A stretch of 60,000 bases of DNA, from the NCBI RefSeq assembly GCF_964355755.1, contig NC_092678.1, positions 19,380,922 through 19,440,921 on the forward strand, in the 5' to 3' direction. Of this stretch, positions 12,501 through 23,500 are shown piece after piece (positions within the stretch are counted from its first letter, which is position 1; every line of letters starts with the position of its first letter). Below the pieces are notes generated by a model. That model had not been told where the DNA came from. It saw nothing but the letters and a program-made list of their open reading frames with translations, and made no database searches. Source of the stretch: Antedon mediterranea. Its lineage: Eukaryota; Echinodermata; Crinoidea; Comatulida; Antedonidae. Made by a program: the position numbers and the translations under genes.

Positions 12501-15500
12501 TATTTTGACAAAAAAATGTGATGTGCCCGAATATGGTAGTGATATGCCCAAATATTGTAGTGAAATGACATCATCATGTCCATGGGAACATCACATTTTT
12601 TTGTCACATAAAGTTTGATAGTGTAGACAGACCTTAAGAGACATTATTTGTGCAAATTGAAAGCATCAATAGGCCTATATGCGCATTCAAATATTTATTT
12701 TCGACCAAGAAATAAAAACTCACAAGAGATACGGTCCGCAGCTTGTTCGTAAGAGACTCAACATGACCTTGTAATTCTGGGATTTACAGCAATCCAGCGC
12801 TTCCTGGTAAATATAGGACAACAACTGGATTCCTGTGGGAAGCGGGTCACCGGGATCTCCAGGTCGGCCAAACTTCCTTTTATGACACATACAGAACATC
12901 CATAAATATCTAAAATAAAAACAATAATAATAATAATGCATGTTTATGAGTTGAATGGTGACAATATTTCATTAAGCTATGTCTACACTATCAAACTTTA
13001 TATGACAAACAAATGTGATGTGACCATATATGGACATGACGATGTCATATCACTATCACTAACATATTTGAGCATATCACTACCATATTTGGGCACATGT
13101 AGACCCTTTTTTTGTCAAACTAGTCTGATAGTGTAGACAGAGCTTTAGGCTCCGCCTGGTTACATCTGGTAAACATGTTAAGTCAAGTCAAGTCAAGTCA
13201 AGTCAAGTATCATTTATTATCATTTGTTTTAGGAAAAACATAGAAATTCTGTTTGCTCTCTTGGCGGAGCACAATATCCAACGGACACAACACGAACTCA
13301 AAAAACAAGAACATTACAAAAAAAAGTCTACATCATATTTAAGGCTCTAATAGATCCTATTTGTAAATCGTGCCTTATTGGCCTTAATAGAACGAAATCG
13401 CCGACCGCTGCGCATCAACTGGAACATACTAGAGGCCGGATGAAAATGATCATCTTTGATAGCCACTGCCTTTTTCAGAAGACGATCCGAAAATATGTTC
13501 TCCAAAGGCAGTTGTGTAGATCCAATTATACGCGATGCGGTCTTGACTATTCTATTTAGGTCACGCTTTTCATTTTCGGTAGCGCTACCGAACCATACCG
13601 TTAAAGAATACGTTATTAAGACAACTGTAGCAAAAAACTCACTTTAATTGTGCGATGAATTGCCGAAATGCGTGATATATCATACTGACAGTGGAAGAAC
13701 TGTCCCAAGGTACAGTTAAAACTCTTGAACGAAAGAAGTGAAGAAAGGCTTGAATACCACTACAAAATGCTTGCAACGTCAGGCCACCAGTGTACATTGA
13801 GTCTGGCGTACGCTGCTTTGCAAACTGGCTTAGCTGCCAGTAGTGTGTCCCAGCCTCGGCAAGTGGTTGTAAGCTCTGGCTTAGCATTTCTGGTGAGGTA
13901 CCTTTGTAATGAATGTTTGGGTTGACATGAAATGATTCAGTTTCCTGTTGAAGACAAATAGATTATTTTCTAAGGATAAATATTTACTAATTTACATGAG
14001 CAAAAGAGCATAGGTACATTTGTGATTTTATTCTCAGTTTTTTGTAGGAAAAAAGGAAAAATTTAGGGTAAAAAAATGATGATGTTTTTTTAATTTCATA
14101 CGCATCCAAAAGCGAGCAAAAACTCACCAATTACAGTATGGATAAACTGTTTTATAATTAATCGTGGTTATAAACTAAGTATGCTTTGAGGCTTAGGGAG
14201 TAAAGTGGAAAGAACCCTGGCACAGGTCAGGATTGAACCACAGACCATGGCGTTGGAAAGAGAGCATGCTAACCACCAAGTTACAGCTCCACTACTTGTT
14301 GAGACAAATGTAACAAACCAAATTTGTTCTTTATTATAATAAATATTTTGAAATTATGATGAAACATTATTTACCCGTTTAAACTTGAATGTGATTGAAG
14401 GAATACCAAGCAATACGTTAAGAGCATTTTTGACAAGATCCGTCTGTTTTACTTCAATTAAATCTTTCATCTGTACGCTAGGCTCTATAAGCGTTAATGC
14501 ATAATTCCTTAGAAGATACAGCTGGTCAAAAGCTTCTGGGCCAGCCTCAGATAGGTAATGTCGATTATTAGGTTTTGGAAAGCTGTGGAAATAAAGTTTT
14601 TTGCCATAGATTATTGTGGATAAAACAAAGAGGTATTAAACTCCTAGACAGTCAACTCCTAGTGACAGAGATGATTCAAAAAGGTCACCAAAGGTTACAC
14701 TTCCTCAGAAAGCTAAATAAGTTTAATGTTAGCTGTTGTAATCTGAAATTATTCTATAAAATCTCTTTTATTGCCTGGTTCGGTAATTTAAATGAAACAC
14801 ACAGGAAAGGTCTCATTAGAATTACTAAGATAGCATAAAATATAATTGATTGTATGGTTTATGAGTTTATAAAAAACAGGTCCTAATTAATTAAGTAAAA
14901 TTTTAGAAGATAAGATACATCCATTGTGAGATTTTATAATAAAAATTCAAGCCAGCTACAAGCTCCTAGAGTTGATACGTCAAGAAACCAACTGTCATTT
15001 GTGATTCCACACATATTTTTAACTCAACGATTGTTAGATCACAAATAGCACACAGCCAATTAAAACCATCTATATTTTTATTGTAATGTGTGAAATTTTT
15101 TTACCTTCCAATAGTTTCCCATGAATAGTTCTTGTGCAATTTGTGTGTAAGTGCAGCTTCCCATATGTTAATTGGTTCAACATCCTCCGAGGTAGATGTT
15201 GTGACATCACTACTCATAGACTCATTAAACCCTTCATCATCAACCTAACAAAATTGAAGAATTGAATATTCAAAGCAAAAATTATATCAAATAATTAGAT
15301 GTGTGGGGGTGCAGCTTGGTGGTTAACAGTCTCAGAAACCAATCCATGTTTCTGGGTTCGAATCCTGTCAGATGATATCAGAAATGGTTTCATTTAAATG
15401 TAGGCCTATTATTATTTGGTTTTGGAGATTTGGCCTTCTACAGACCTATGGCAGTGACGCTGCATAGCCTACCATCTGCCATTCTTTTTGAATAGTGTAC

Positions 15501-18500
15501 AAAGTTCTTTTATTGTATTTATTTTTATGAGACTGACCAACAGCTTTACATCCAATCCTCCATCCAAGGCAAAGACAAAGAATATGGCACATACAAAGGT
15601 CTTGAACCCATGCCTCTCACATACTAGTCAATCCCTATCCTTTATTTCATAAGCATCCAACAGCGAGGACAAACTCGCCAATTACAGAATGGATAATAAA
15701 CTATTTTATAATGCATTTATCGTGCTTATAAACCAAGTCTCATTTGAGGCTTACAGAGTGGAGTTGAAAGAGTCGTGAGTTACAACCCTGGCACTACGTC
15801 AGAATTGGACCCCGGACCTTGGGATTGGAAGGCAAGCACATTAACAAAGAAGCTACAGCTACAATACTTTATGCCATATTTTTAACATTGGATTGTCAAC
15901 TGTATATTCAGACATTGCTATTAGCAATCATTGGTAATGTGTTTCTTATGTGGTTCTAACCTCTTTATTAACTGGAATTTTTAGGCCCATTTGACTGGTA
16001 TTCTCTGGTAGCTCAGGTAATGAAAGTTTAACATTTAAGTCTGCTGTCCTGCTGTGTATGAGTGCATGGTACAATGTTGTTCTTCTCTCAAATTCCTCAG
16101 TAGAACTTCCTTTTATCTGTAGGTTATACAGTAAAGTTACAGTGTACATCATCGTATTATTATATACTTAATAATGGTACTACAGGTAATATAATAATTT
16201 TTAAAAGAATATGGTGTAAGTGCATCGTTGACGACACAGTGGAAGATTTTTATCTTGATAGCAAAGTTATAAATTATTATATATTTAATAATAGTATTAA
16301 TATAATAAATTTTTTTAAAGAGGGTGGGATGGAGCATCATAGACAAGACAGTGAAACATAGCTTCCTGATTATAAATATTAATGTGTGGAAATAACATGA
16401 TCAGAATTCTTGAAAAAATTAATTGGATTTTCACAAAAAAAAATGTTTTACCTTGATATCAAAAAGATTATGACCATGTATGTTTTTTCCAGGTTCCAAG
16501 TGGAACACCTAAGATAGAAATAAATGAGAATTATTTACTATTATTACAGATTGAAAATATAAATTTTGAGCTCAAGACAACATTACATCTAAAAAACCAA
16601 TGTAAACTGGTATACTGTAGAAAACCTATAAGAGGACACCGTCGGGACCCAACAAAGTTTAACAGAAGTGCCCCTTGAACAAGGGTTGGAATGGCCGTAG
16701 TGTTAAAACATACACTTCCCCTTGTTTGTTTTATGCGTGTACCTCTTATAGGGGTGTCTCAAGAATAAGGGGTGTCCCATGAATAAGGGGTGTCTCATGA
16801 ATAGGGATGTCCCATGAAAAGGGGTGTCCCGTAAATAAGGGTGTCCCATGAATAAGGGTGTCCTACGAATAGGGGTGTCCTTTTAATAGGGGTGTCCTAT
16901 GAATAGGGATGTCCCATGAATAGGGATGTCCCATGAATAGAAGTGTCTGGAGGGGTTCTCCTGTATGTTGTTTTCCCTTATTTTACATACTTGTTTAGTC
17001 ATATTCATCTGTTGATTCAAGTTACTCCCAACGCTGCTTGTACATTCAAAAAGTTCTCTGAAAAAGTGAAAAAATTTAAACAATCATTGACAAATAGAAG
17101 GAAGGCAAAAAAAACACATGTACAGTATGGTGTGTTTTGTTGGCAGCTAAAAGGCATGATGGGGAGATGAAAGTTGTGTTATATCTAGTCCACTGAGCTT
17201 TTAAGCACTGTAGAAAGTGTGTTATAAATATCATTTTTATTTACTATATTTTTAAGATTCTTACCGGGAATAGTGTGGATATCCATGATGTTCGATGTCA
17301 TGTGAATAGGGTGAATCTTGATGAAAAAGAGGACCATTTGGTAACAAAACCTTGTTCTACAAATAAAATTTCTTTAAATATGCACTTGTTGTTGGTCTGT
17401 TTACAAACTGTTTTGGTACATTTGACAACTAAATTTGCAAACATTAGGTTCCAAAATGTATTTCATAATCCAAACAAAAACTAACTTGTCAAAGGATGGA
17501 ACTGTATCATGTGAGGCTTAGAGTGCGAGGTTGAAACAGTAGTATATCACAACCCTGGCACTATGTAAGGATTGATCCTTAGGACACGCAGTTACAGATC
17601 ATCTACAGCCTGTTATGTCTTAAGTCAGCTAAAGGTTGGACAGTTGGTAAAGAGGGAAGTAATGTAGAAAAGTACCTACTTTTTTTCCCAGTGTGGAAAT
17701 TGGCAATTGAAACAACTTATGACCAATAGGTGGCTTAGGCTTTTTTTCTTCTGTACCAGACAACAATAGCAGCAACTGCATCACTGCTTTGATTTCAGTA
17801 TTAAAATCTATAAAAAAAAACAATTATTAAAGAATTAAATTTCACTACATTCACAAAAATAAAGAAAATAATTTATTAGCTACAGTACATTGTGTATTCT
17901 TTCTTTTTAATTTCAGGCATGCAATACGTATTTTCTAAAATAGAATTTAGGCATGCAATATACGGATTTCTAAAAATAGAATTGAGGCATGCAATACTGA
18001 TTTCTAAAAATAGAATTGAGGCATGCAATACTGATTTCTAAAAATAGAATTCAGGCATACAATACTGATTTCTAAAAATAGAATTGAGGCATGCAATACT
18101 GATTTCTAAAAATAGAATTGAGGCATGCAATACTGATTTCTAAAAATAGAATTCAGGCATGCAATACTGATTTTTTTTTAATAGAATTCAGGCATGCAAT
18201 ACTGATTTTCTAAAATAGAATTCAGGCATGCAATACTGACTTTCTAAAAATAGAATTGAGGCATGCAATACTGATTTTCAAAAAATAGAATTAAGGAATG
18301 CAATTACTGATTGTCTAAAAATAGAATTGAGGTGTGCAATACTGATTTTCTAAAAATAGATCCATGCAATTTTATTTTAATACAGTATTTTATTTTTTTA
18401 TTATGATTTTATTACCGGTATATTTTTATTCTCACAACACAAGCATTAATAACAGACCTACCATAATTTTGATCAGAAATCGCTATAACTAATTGTTCCA

Positions 18501-18774
18501 ATCGGTTTGCATTAGCATACGATCGTCTTTCTCTCAGCTTAAACACTTCCACGAGTAACTCCTCAAATACGCAAAGCCCAGTCTTTTTCTTGTCTGATTT
18601 GTAAGCATTATGCGGTCCTGGTTGCCGATGAAAGAGACTATTGTAAGCGCATACCCGCAGACGTCGCTTGCACTTATCAATGGTAATGTTGGGTTGGATT
18701 AGACGTGGACTATGTAGTGGATAGTTAAGTAAAACCTTGCCAAGATGATCTAAGCTGGAAGTCAAACTGTCCAT
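3532..18774 (-). CDS. TUBGCP6: Gamma-tubulin complex component 6 (27 exons, about 1657 aa)
   Basis: Subunit of the gamma-tubulin ring complex, which nucleates microtubules at centrosomes. Exons in transcript order: 18774-18462, 17807-17680, 17356-17265, 17057-16991, 16508-16452, 16116-15961, 15244-15105, 14582-14375, 13944-13643, 12909-12724, 12442-12351, 12160-12021, 11815-11666, 11548-11467, 11286-11198, 10759-10644, 10552-9039, 8672-8510, 7975-7834, 7249-7093, 6234-6197, 6026-5894, 5812-5758, 5152-5053, 4483-4422, 4290-4091, 3623-3532. Every junction is GT-AG and all phases agree, giving 4974 nt with the stop. Family matches: N-terminal AYNSLF, ALIHSRTADL, SYIYQEAL with LSLLRTSC (N-terminal GCP domain, about residues 220-680), coiled coil about 660-830, GHxSD repeats about 1040-1235, and a C-terminal GCP domain 1278-1657 with DGEFSQSL, QLQLFRHEMQHF, KKAAPVM and a final RGYQPHLEEFLL. 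Human GCP6 is about 1819 aa; the repeat region is shorter here. The start ATG has a good context (A at -3, G at +4). Identity rests on end-to-end similarity recalled from the family; small exon-edge errors are possible. Confidence 0.95.
4810..5005. repeat. Direct repeat, about 110 bp, two copies
   Basis: Two similar copies around AGCTAGCTAGGCCTACA and CTCCCAAAATGTCGACATCA lie in tandem in the intron between TUBGCP6 exons 24 and 25. No coding potential. Confidence 0.65.
6639..6797. mobile_element. MITE with long imperfect inverted repeats
   Basis: Left arm GTGGTTGCCACTAGCGACG and the reverse complement of the right arm TTGGTTCCCACTAGAACG pair over about 65 bp including CAATCACAAGCGA / CAATGACAAGCGA. 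The element is essentially one hairpin of about 160 bp in a TUBGCP6 intron. Superfamily not assigned. Confidence 0.7.
7649..7802. mobile_element. hAT-like MITE fragment
   Basis: The right end reads GGATCCGCCCCTG, whose reverse complement CAGGGGCGGATCC is a common animal hAT terminus; the left end TAGTGGCGCATCCAG is a diverged mate. A poly-G run of about 14 lies near the right end. A target duplication is not clear. Confidence 0.5.
8272..8406. mobile_element. MITE, 'AGCTCTGTCTACACTATC' family, copy 2
   Basis: Same termini as copy 1 with a few substitutions (CTCTGTCTGCACTATCAAAC left, GATAGTGTAGACAGGGCTTT right), inside the intron between TUBGCP6 exons 18 and 19. Non-coding. Confidence 0.8.
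8809..9030 (+). mobile_element. tRNA-derived SINE with LINE-type tail
   Basis: A tRNA-like head (GCGCAGTGTTGGATG A-box region, GAGTTCAAATC B-box) is followed by a body (TTGTCTCTCTCCACCC) and a tail with GTGAAGCGCTTTGAGCA and AAGCGCTATATAAG, a 3' end shared by many deuterostome SINE/LINE pairs. It lies antisense to TUBGCP6 and ends within about 10 bp of the exon 17 donor. Confidence 0.75.
9039..10552 (-). other. TUBGCP6: TUBGCP6 large exon: coiled-coil end plus GHxSD repeats
   Basis: Exon 17, 1514 nt, covers about residues 773-1277. It opens with the end of the coiled coil (REQHALWKIQRHKLKEQ), which closely resembles the same stretch of vertebrate GCP6. A Ser/Thr/Glu-rich, presumably disordered stretch follows, then six degenerate repeats built on Gly-His-x-Ser-Asp at about 9760-9165 (cores GHASD, GHSSD, GHPSS, GHSSD, GHSSD, GHPSD). 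In human GCP6 this insert carries nine near-identical 27-residue repeats with a GHVSD core, reported as PLK4 substrate sites. The repeats here are fewer, spaced unevenly and more divergent. The exon starts after a pyrimidine-rich acceptor at 10553 and ends at a GTAAGT donor. Confidence 0.9.
12495..12637. mobile_element. MITE, 'AGCTCTGTCTACACTATC' family, copy 3 (left end eroded)
   Basis: The interior (TTGACAAAAAAATGTGATGT and the repeated ATGCCCAAATAT word) and the right end GATAGTGTAGACAGACCTTA match the other copies, but the outer left terminus is missing. In the intron between TUBGCP6 exons 10 and 11. Confidence 0.75.
12971..13147. mobile_element. MITE, 'AGCTCTGTCTACACTATC' family, copy 4 (longest)
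   Basis: About 175 bp with both termini (AGCTATGTCTACACTATCAA; GATAGTGTAGACAGAGCTTT), TTA on each side, and a small internal expansion of the CATATTTG/ATATCACTA words. In the intron between TUBGCP6 exons 9 and 10, next to a LINE end. Confidence 0.8.
13165..13632 (-). mobile_element. 5'-truncated non-LTR retrotransposon 3' end
   Basis: Reading the minus strand, the frame gives NRIVKTASRIIG, RLLKKAVAIKDD, HPASSMFQLMRSGRRFRS, the typical C-terminus of CR1/L2/Rex-type reverse transcriptase ORFs. The 3' end is a (TTGAC)n tail, seen on the plus strand as AGTCAAGTCAAGTCAAG. It is inserted in the intron between TUBGCP6 exons 9 and 10, in the same orientation as the gene. Confidence 0.8.
14094..14296 (-). 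mobile_element. tRNA-derived SINE, copy 1
   Basis: The minus strand starts with AGCTGTAACTTGGTGGTTAG (A box) and TGGTTCAATCCTGAC (B box), followed by a body containing CTGTGCCAGGGTTC and a 3' part near TGGATGCGTATGAAAT. Similar copies lie at 15643-15862 and, partial, 17505-17600. Intronic. Confidence 0.7.
14586..15060 (+). mobile_element. LINE remnant, antisense in TUBGCP6 intron
   Basis: The plus strand encodes HQRLHFLRKLNKFNV and IAWFGNLNETHRKGLIRI, matching the QRLYFLRRLKKF... / AWYGN... region of CR1/Rex-type reverse transcriptases. Stops and frame changes follow (IIDCMVYE, DTSIVRFYN), so it is an old copy. Confidence 0.75.
15303..15378 (+). pseudogene. tRNA-like sequence (SINE head)
   Basis: Contains TGCAGCTTGGTGGTTAAC (A-box-like) and a perfect-looking B box GGTTCGAATCC. 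The ends do not form a tRNA acceptor stem. Probably a SINE promoter region in a TUBGCP6 intron. Confidence 0.55.
15643..15862 (-). mobile_element. tRNA-derived SINE, copy 2
   Basis: Same arrangement as the copy at 14094: tRNA-like head with GTAGCTTCTTTGTTAATG, B-box region GGGGTCCAATTCTGAC, then a body with GTGCCAGGGTTGTAACTC. Identity to copy 1 is visible over about 200 bp. In a TUBGCP6 intron. Confidence 0.7.
16745..16955. repeat. 18-bp minisatellite, about 12 copies
   Basis: Tandem variants of GGGTGTCCCATGAATAAG, in the intron between TUBGCP6 exons 4 and 5, ending about 35 bp from exon 4. Confidence 0.9.
17505..17600 (-). mobile_element. tRNA-derived SINE, partial copy 3
   Basis: Shares CACAACCCTGGCACTATGT and ATGTGAGGCTTAGAGTG (plus strand) with the two fuller copies. 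Truncated at both ends. Confidence 0.55.
17916..18366. repeat. 34-bp minisatellite, about 13 copies
   Basis: Tandem units of AGGCATGCAATACTGATTTC plus TAAAAATAGAATTG, with single-base variants and short T-tract changes. It fills most of TUBGCP6 intron 1. Confidence 0.9.
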
Positions 18775-18839
18775 TGTTTGACATTACATACTAAAATTGA
18801 AAAAAATAATGTTAAATAATAATTTCATGCATTTTGTTT

Positions 18840-19225
18840 GGATTCCACACTAGGCTACCCTCTAGACTACCCTACTACTAGTCTAGACCTAGGGCCTAGG
18901 CCTACATCCCTAGCTAGTAGTAGGCCTAGAGGATACAGGTCAACCCGTACCCATGCCTAGCTAGCTAGGGCTAGCCTGGCCTACTAGCTAGCTAGAGGCC
19001 TAGTACTAGTAGTAGCCTAGCTAGGCTAATCTAATATTCTGGCTTAGCCTAGCCAAAGCCTTTAGGCCTAGCTAGGTGTAGGCCTAGGCCTAGTAGTAGG
19101 CCTCTACGCCTCCCTAGCTAGGCCTAGACTACAATTTACATACATATCTGGCCTAGCCTAGCTAGGCCTAGCTAGTAGGTAGGCCTACTAGGGCTAACTA
19201 CACTCTACCTAAGGGTAGGCCTAGC
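18840..19225. repeat. CTAG/TAGGCC-rich low-complexity DNA
   Basis: Dense overlapping CTAG, TAGGCCTA and GCTAGCTAG words with no fixed period, between the TUBGCP6 start codon and its putative promoter, so probably 5' UTR or first-intron sequence. Smaller patches of the same words lie near 53755-53860, 55850-56020 and 59695-59800. Confidence 0.8.
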
Positions 19226-19373
19226 TTGCTATAATAACAATACAGTACTTCCAAAATGGGGTAGCCTATTCCTTCCACAGACAGAGCAGTGTTGTACTTC
19301 AAGTTTCACCGCGCGTCTTCAGCAGTGTCGTCGTTGTTGTTTTAGATGCGAGAAAAAAAATAAGTGCAGGGCC

Positions 19374-19427
19374 GGGGGCGGGCCGGGGTCATCGATAACC
19401 GGAAGCGTTGAACTTTCCGGCGGGAAA
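19374..19427 (-). promoter_or_regulatory. Putative TUBGCP6 promoter core: GC box, ETS-like and E2F-like sites
   Basis: About 600 bp upstream of the TUBGCP6 start codon is a short GC-rich island in AT-rich DNA. It has a GC-box-like GGGGGCGGGCCGGGG (19374-19388), an ETS-type ACCGGAAGC (19398-19406) and a near-palindromic TTTCCGGCGGGAAA (19414-19427) matching the E2F consensus. E2F control would suit a centrosome-duplication gene. No TATA box is evident. Binding is inferred from motifs only. Confidence 0.55.
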
Positions 19428-19429
19428 AA

Positions 19430-20560
19430 TTAAATTTAATAGAGGGAGCAATTAATATTTTTAACTGAGAATAGCCTAGAGAATTTAAAAGTCTGTTTAA
19501 AATTAAATCAGGTTTGTAAAGTATAAAAACATATTGGCCCTTTTTGTTTTTTAAGTTTTTATTACAATTATTTGTCTTACTAAAGTATAATAAAACAAAA
19601 TAAGTGCAGCATGAGCTGAAAACATTTTGACATTTGCCAAATGAAGTAAATTTTTTTTTTCAAAATACATTTTGCCACTACTGAGTGTTATTTTAAACCT
19701 AACTTGACACCTTGACATCAATTTTATTACATTGTTTTTGTTTATTTTAAAAACATTCATCCGATGCAGATTGTGAGCGTTTAGTGAAGTCTTTACCATT
19801 CTTTTTTAAACAACTATAAAAATCAATTTGAGAAATTAGATTTTAAGTTAGGTGTAAAAGCATCCAACATCACTTAATTATCAATTGCACTGTCAACAAA
19901 ATGGAATGTCTGGTTATATATTGGTTACAAATTGTCTTACAACCATTACATGATTTGAAATCCGATTATCATTTTTCTTAAATGCAGAGCTAGTTGACAA
20001 AACAAAAATTAATATCACCACACCACTGTCTCTTCATTGTCCGATCAAATTGTGCTACTCTGTCCCCCACATTTGACAAGTTTAGGTTTATTTTTTTTTA
20101 ATTTAACATTCTTCTTTTACATCACCCATTAAAACAAAACTGACTGCAGTGTAATGTTTATCACTCTTTGATATACACTTTATTAACATCGTCCATGTTG
20201 TACACGGTTTTTCCTACATAGAGGGTGTCAACAACATCACATGCAGTTGCAAAATATATTGGCAACAAATAAAAAGAAAAAAAAAGATTGCAGGCGTTTC
20301 ACACAACTTAAAAAAAAACTTAATATTTATAATAATCAAACTGATATAATACAAACTATTCTAATAAATAAAATAATCTATTCATAATAAAATATTAAAA
20401 CACATGATATATAAACATACCTCTGTGTGGATGTGAAATACTTGCTATAGTACAAATAATTGCTTATGAAGTGTCAAATAGAGGAAAAAATATAATTTAC
20501 ATATTTCTTACTAATAATAACATTTGGATTTGATAATACTATAATACAATTATTGATTAT
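19430..20560. other. AT-rich spacer, no gene recognised
   Basis: Between the TUBGCP6 promoter motifs and the 93-bp satellite. Only short open frames without recognisable motifs are present. Confidence 0.5.
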
Positions 20561-23500
20561 TATTTGCTCGAGTTGAGTACGGTAGTAGCTTGATTGTCTC
20601 ACATTACATTGTACAATACTCGCTTGATCATCTCACTAGGCAATAGTAGTTGTTGATTATACCACACAGTAAAGGTAGTTGCTTGATTATGATTTTCTCA
20701 CATTACATGGTACAATACTCGCTTGATCATCTCACTAGGCAATAGTACTGTAGTTGTTGATTATACCACACAGTAAAGGTAGTTGCTTGATTGTCTCACA
20801 TTACATGGTACAATACTCGCTTGATCATCTCACTAGGCAATAGTAGTCATTGATTATGCCACACAGTAAAGGTAGTTGCTTGATTGTCTCGCATTACATG
20901 GATCAATACTCGTTTGATCATCTCACAACGCAATAGTAGTCATTGATTTTACCACACAGTAAAGGTAGTTGCTTGATTGTCTCACATTACATGGTACAAT
21001 ACTCGCTTGATCATCTCACTGGGCAATAGTAGTCATTGATTATATCCCACAGTAAAGGTAGTTGCTTGATTGTCTCACATTACATGGTACAATACTCGCT
21101 TGATCATCTCACTAGGCAATAGTAGTCATTGATTATACCACACAGTAAAGGTAGTTGCTTCGATTGTCTCACATTACATGGATCAATACTCGTTTGATCA
21201 TCTCACAACGCAATAGTAGTCATTGATTTTACCACACAGTAAAGGTAGTTGCTTGATTGTCTCACATTACATGGTACAATACTCGCTTGATCATCTCACT
21301 GGGCAATAGTAGTCATTGATTATACCCCACAGTAAAGGTAGTTGCTTGATTGTCTCACATTACATGGTACAATACTCGCTTGATCATCTCACTAGGCAAT
21401 AGTAGTCATTGATTATACCACACGGTAAAGGTAGTTGCTTGATTGTCTCACATTACATGGTACAATACTCGCTTGATCATCTCACAATGCAATAGTAGTT
21501 GTTGATTATACCACACAGTAAAGGTAGTTGCTTGATTGTCTCACATTACATGGATCAATACTCGCTTGATCATCTCACAACGCAATAGTAGTTGTTGATT
21601 ATACCACACAGTAAAGGTAGTTGCTTGATTGTCTCACATTACATGGATCAATACTCACTTGATCATTTCACAACGCAATAGTAGTTGTTGATTATACCAC
21701 ACAGTAAAGGTAGTTGCTTGATTGTCTCACATTACATGGTACAATACTCTCTTGATCACCTCACTAGCAATAGTAGTCATTGATTATACCACACAGTAAA
21801 GGTAGTTGCCTGATTGTCTCACATTACATGGTACAATACTCTCTTGATCACCTCACTAGCAATAGTAGTCATTGATTATACCACACAGTAAAGGTAGTTA
21901 CTTGATTGTCTCACATTACATGGTACAATACTCGCTTGATCATTTCACAACACAATAGTAGTTGTTGATTATACCATACAGTAAAGGTAGTTACTTGATT
22001 GTCTCATATTACATGGTACAATACTCGCTTGATCATCTCACTAGGCAATAGTAGTTGTTGATTATACCCCACAGTAAAGGTAGTTGCTTGATTATCTTAC
22101 ATTACATGGTACAATACTCGCTTGATCATTTCACAACACAATAGTAGTGGTTGATTATACCATCACAGTAAAGGTAGTTGCTTGATTGGCTCAAATTACA
22201 TGGTACAATACTCGCTTGATCATCTCACTAGGCAATAGTAGTCATTGATTATACCACACAGTAAAGGTAGTTGCTTGATTGTCTCACATTACATGGTACA
22301 ATACTCGCTTGATCATCTCACTGGGCAATAGTAGTCATTGATTATACCCCACAGTAAAGGTAGTTGCTTGATTGTCTCACATTACATGGTACAATACTCG
22401 CTTGATCATCTCACTAGGCAATAGTAGTCATTGATTATACCACAAAGTAAAGGTAGTTGCTTGATTGTCTCACATTACATGGATCAATACTCGCTTGATC
22501 ATCTCACAACGCAATAGTAGTTGTTGATTATATTACACAGTAAAGGTAGTTGCTTGATTGTCTCACATTACATGGATCAATACTCGCTTGATCATCTCAC
22601 AACGCAATAGTAGTTGTTGATTATACCACACAGTAAAGGTAGTTGCTTGATTGTCTCACATTACATGGATCAATACTCGCTTGATCATCTCACACCGCAA
22701 TAGTAGTTGTTGATTATATCACACAGTAAAGGTAGTTGCTTGATTGTCTCACATTACATGGTACAATACTCTCTTGATCACCTCACTAGCAATAGTAGTC
22801 ATTGATTATACCACACAGTAAAGGTAGTTGCTTGATTGTCTCACATTACATGGATCAATACTCGTTTGATCATCTCACAACGCAATAGTAGTCATTGATT
22901 TTACCACACAGTAAAGGTAGTTGCTTGATTGTCTCACATTACATGGTACAATACTCGCTTGATCATCTCACTGGGCAATAGTAGTCATTGATTATACCCC
23001 ACAGTAAAGGTAGTTGCTTGATTGTCTCACATTACATGGTACAATACTCGCTTGATCATCTCACTAGGCAATAGTAGTCATTGATTATACCACACGGTAA
23101 AGGTAGTTGCTTGATTGTCTCACATTACATGGTACAATACTCGCTTGATCATCTCACAACGCAATAGTAGTTGTTGATTATACCACACAGTAAAGGTAGT
23201 TGCTTGATTGTCTCACATTACATGGATCAATACTCGCTTGATCATCTCACAATGCAATAGTAGTTGTTGATTATACCACACAGTAAAGGTAGTTGCTTGA
23301 TTGTCTCACATTACATGGATCAATACTCACTTGATCATCTCACAACGCAATAGTAGTTGTTGATTATACCACACAGTAAAGGTAGTTGCTTGATTGTCTC
23401 ACATTACATGGTACAATACTCTCTTGATCACCTCACTAGCAATAGTAGTCATTGATTATACCACACAGTAAAGGTAGTTGCTTGATTGTCTCACATTACA

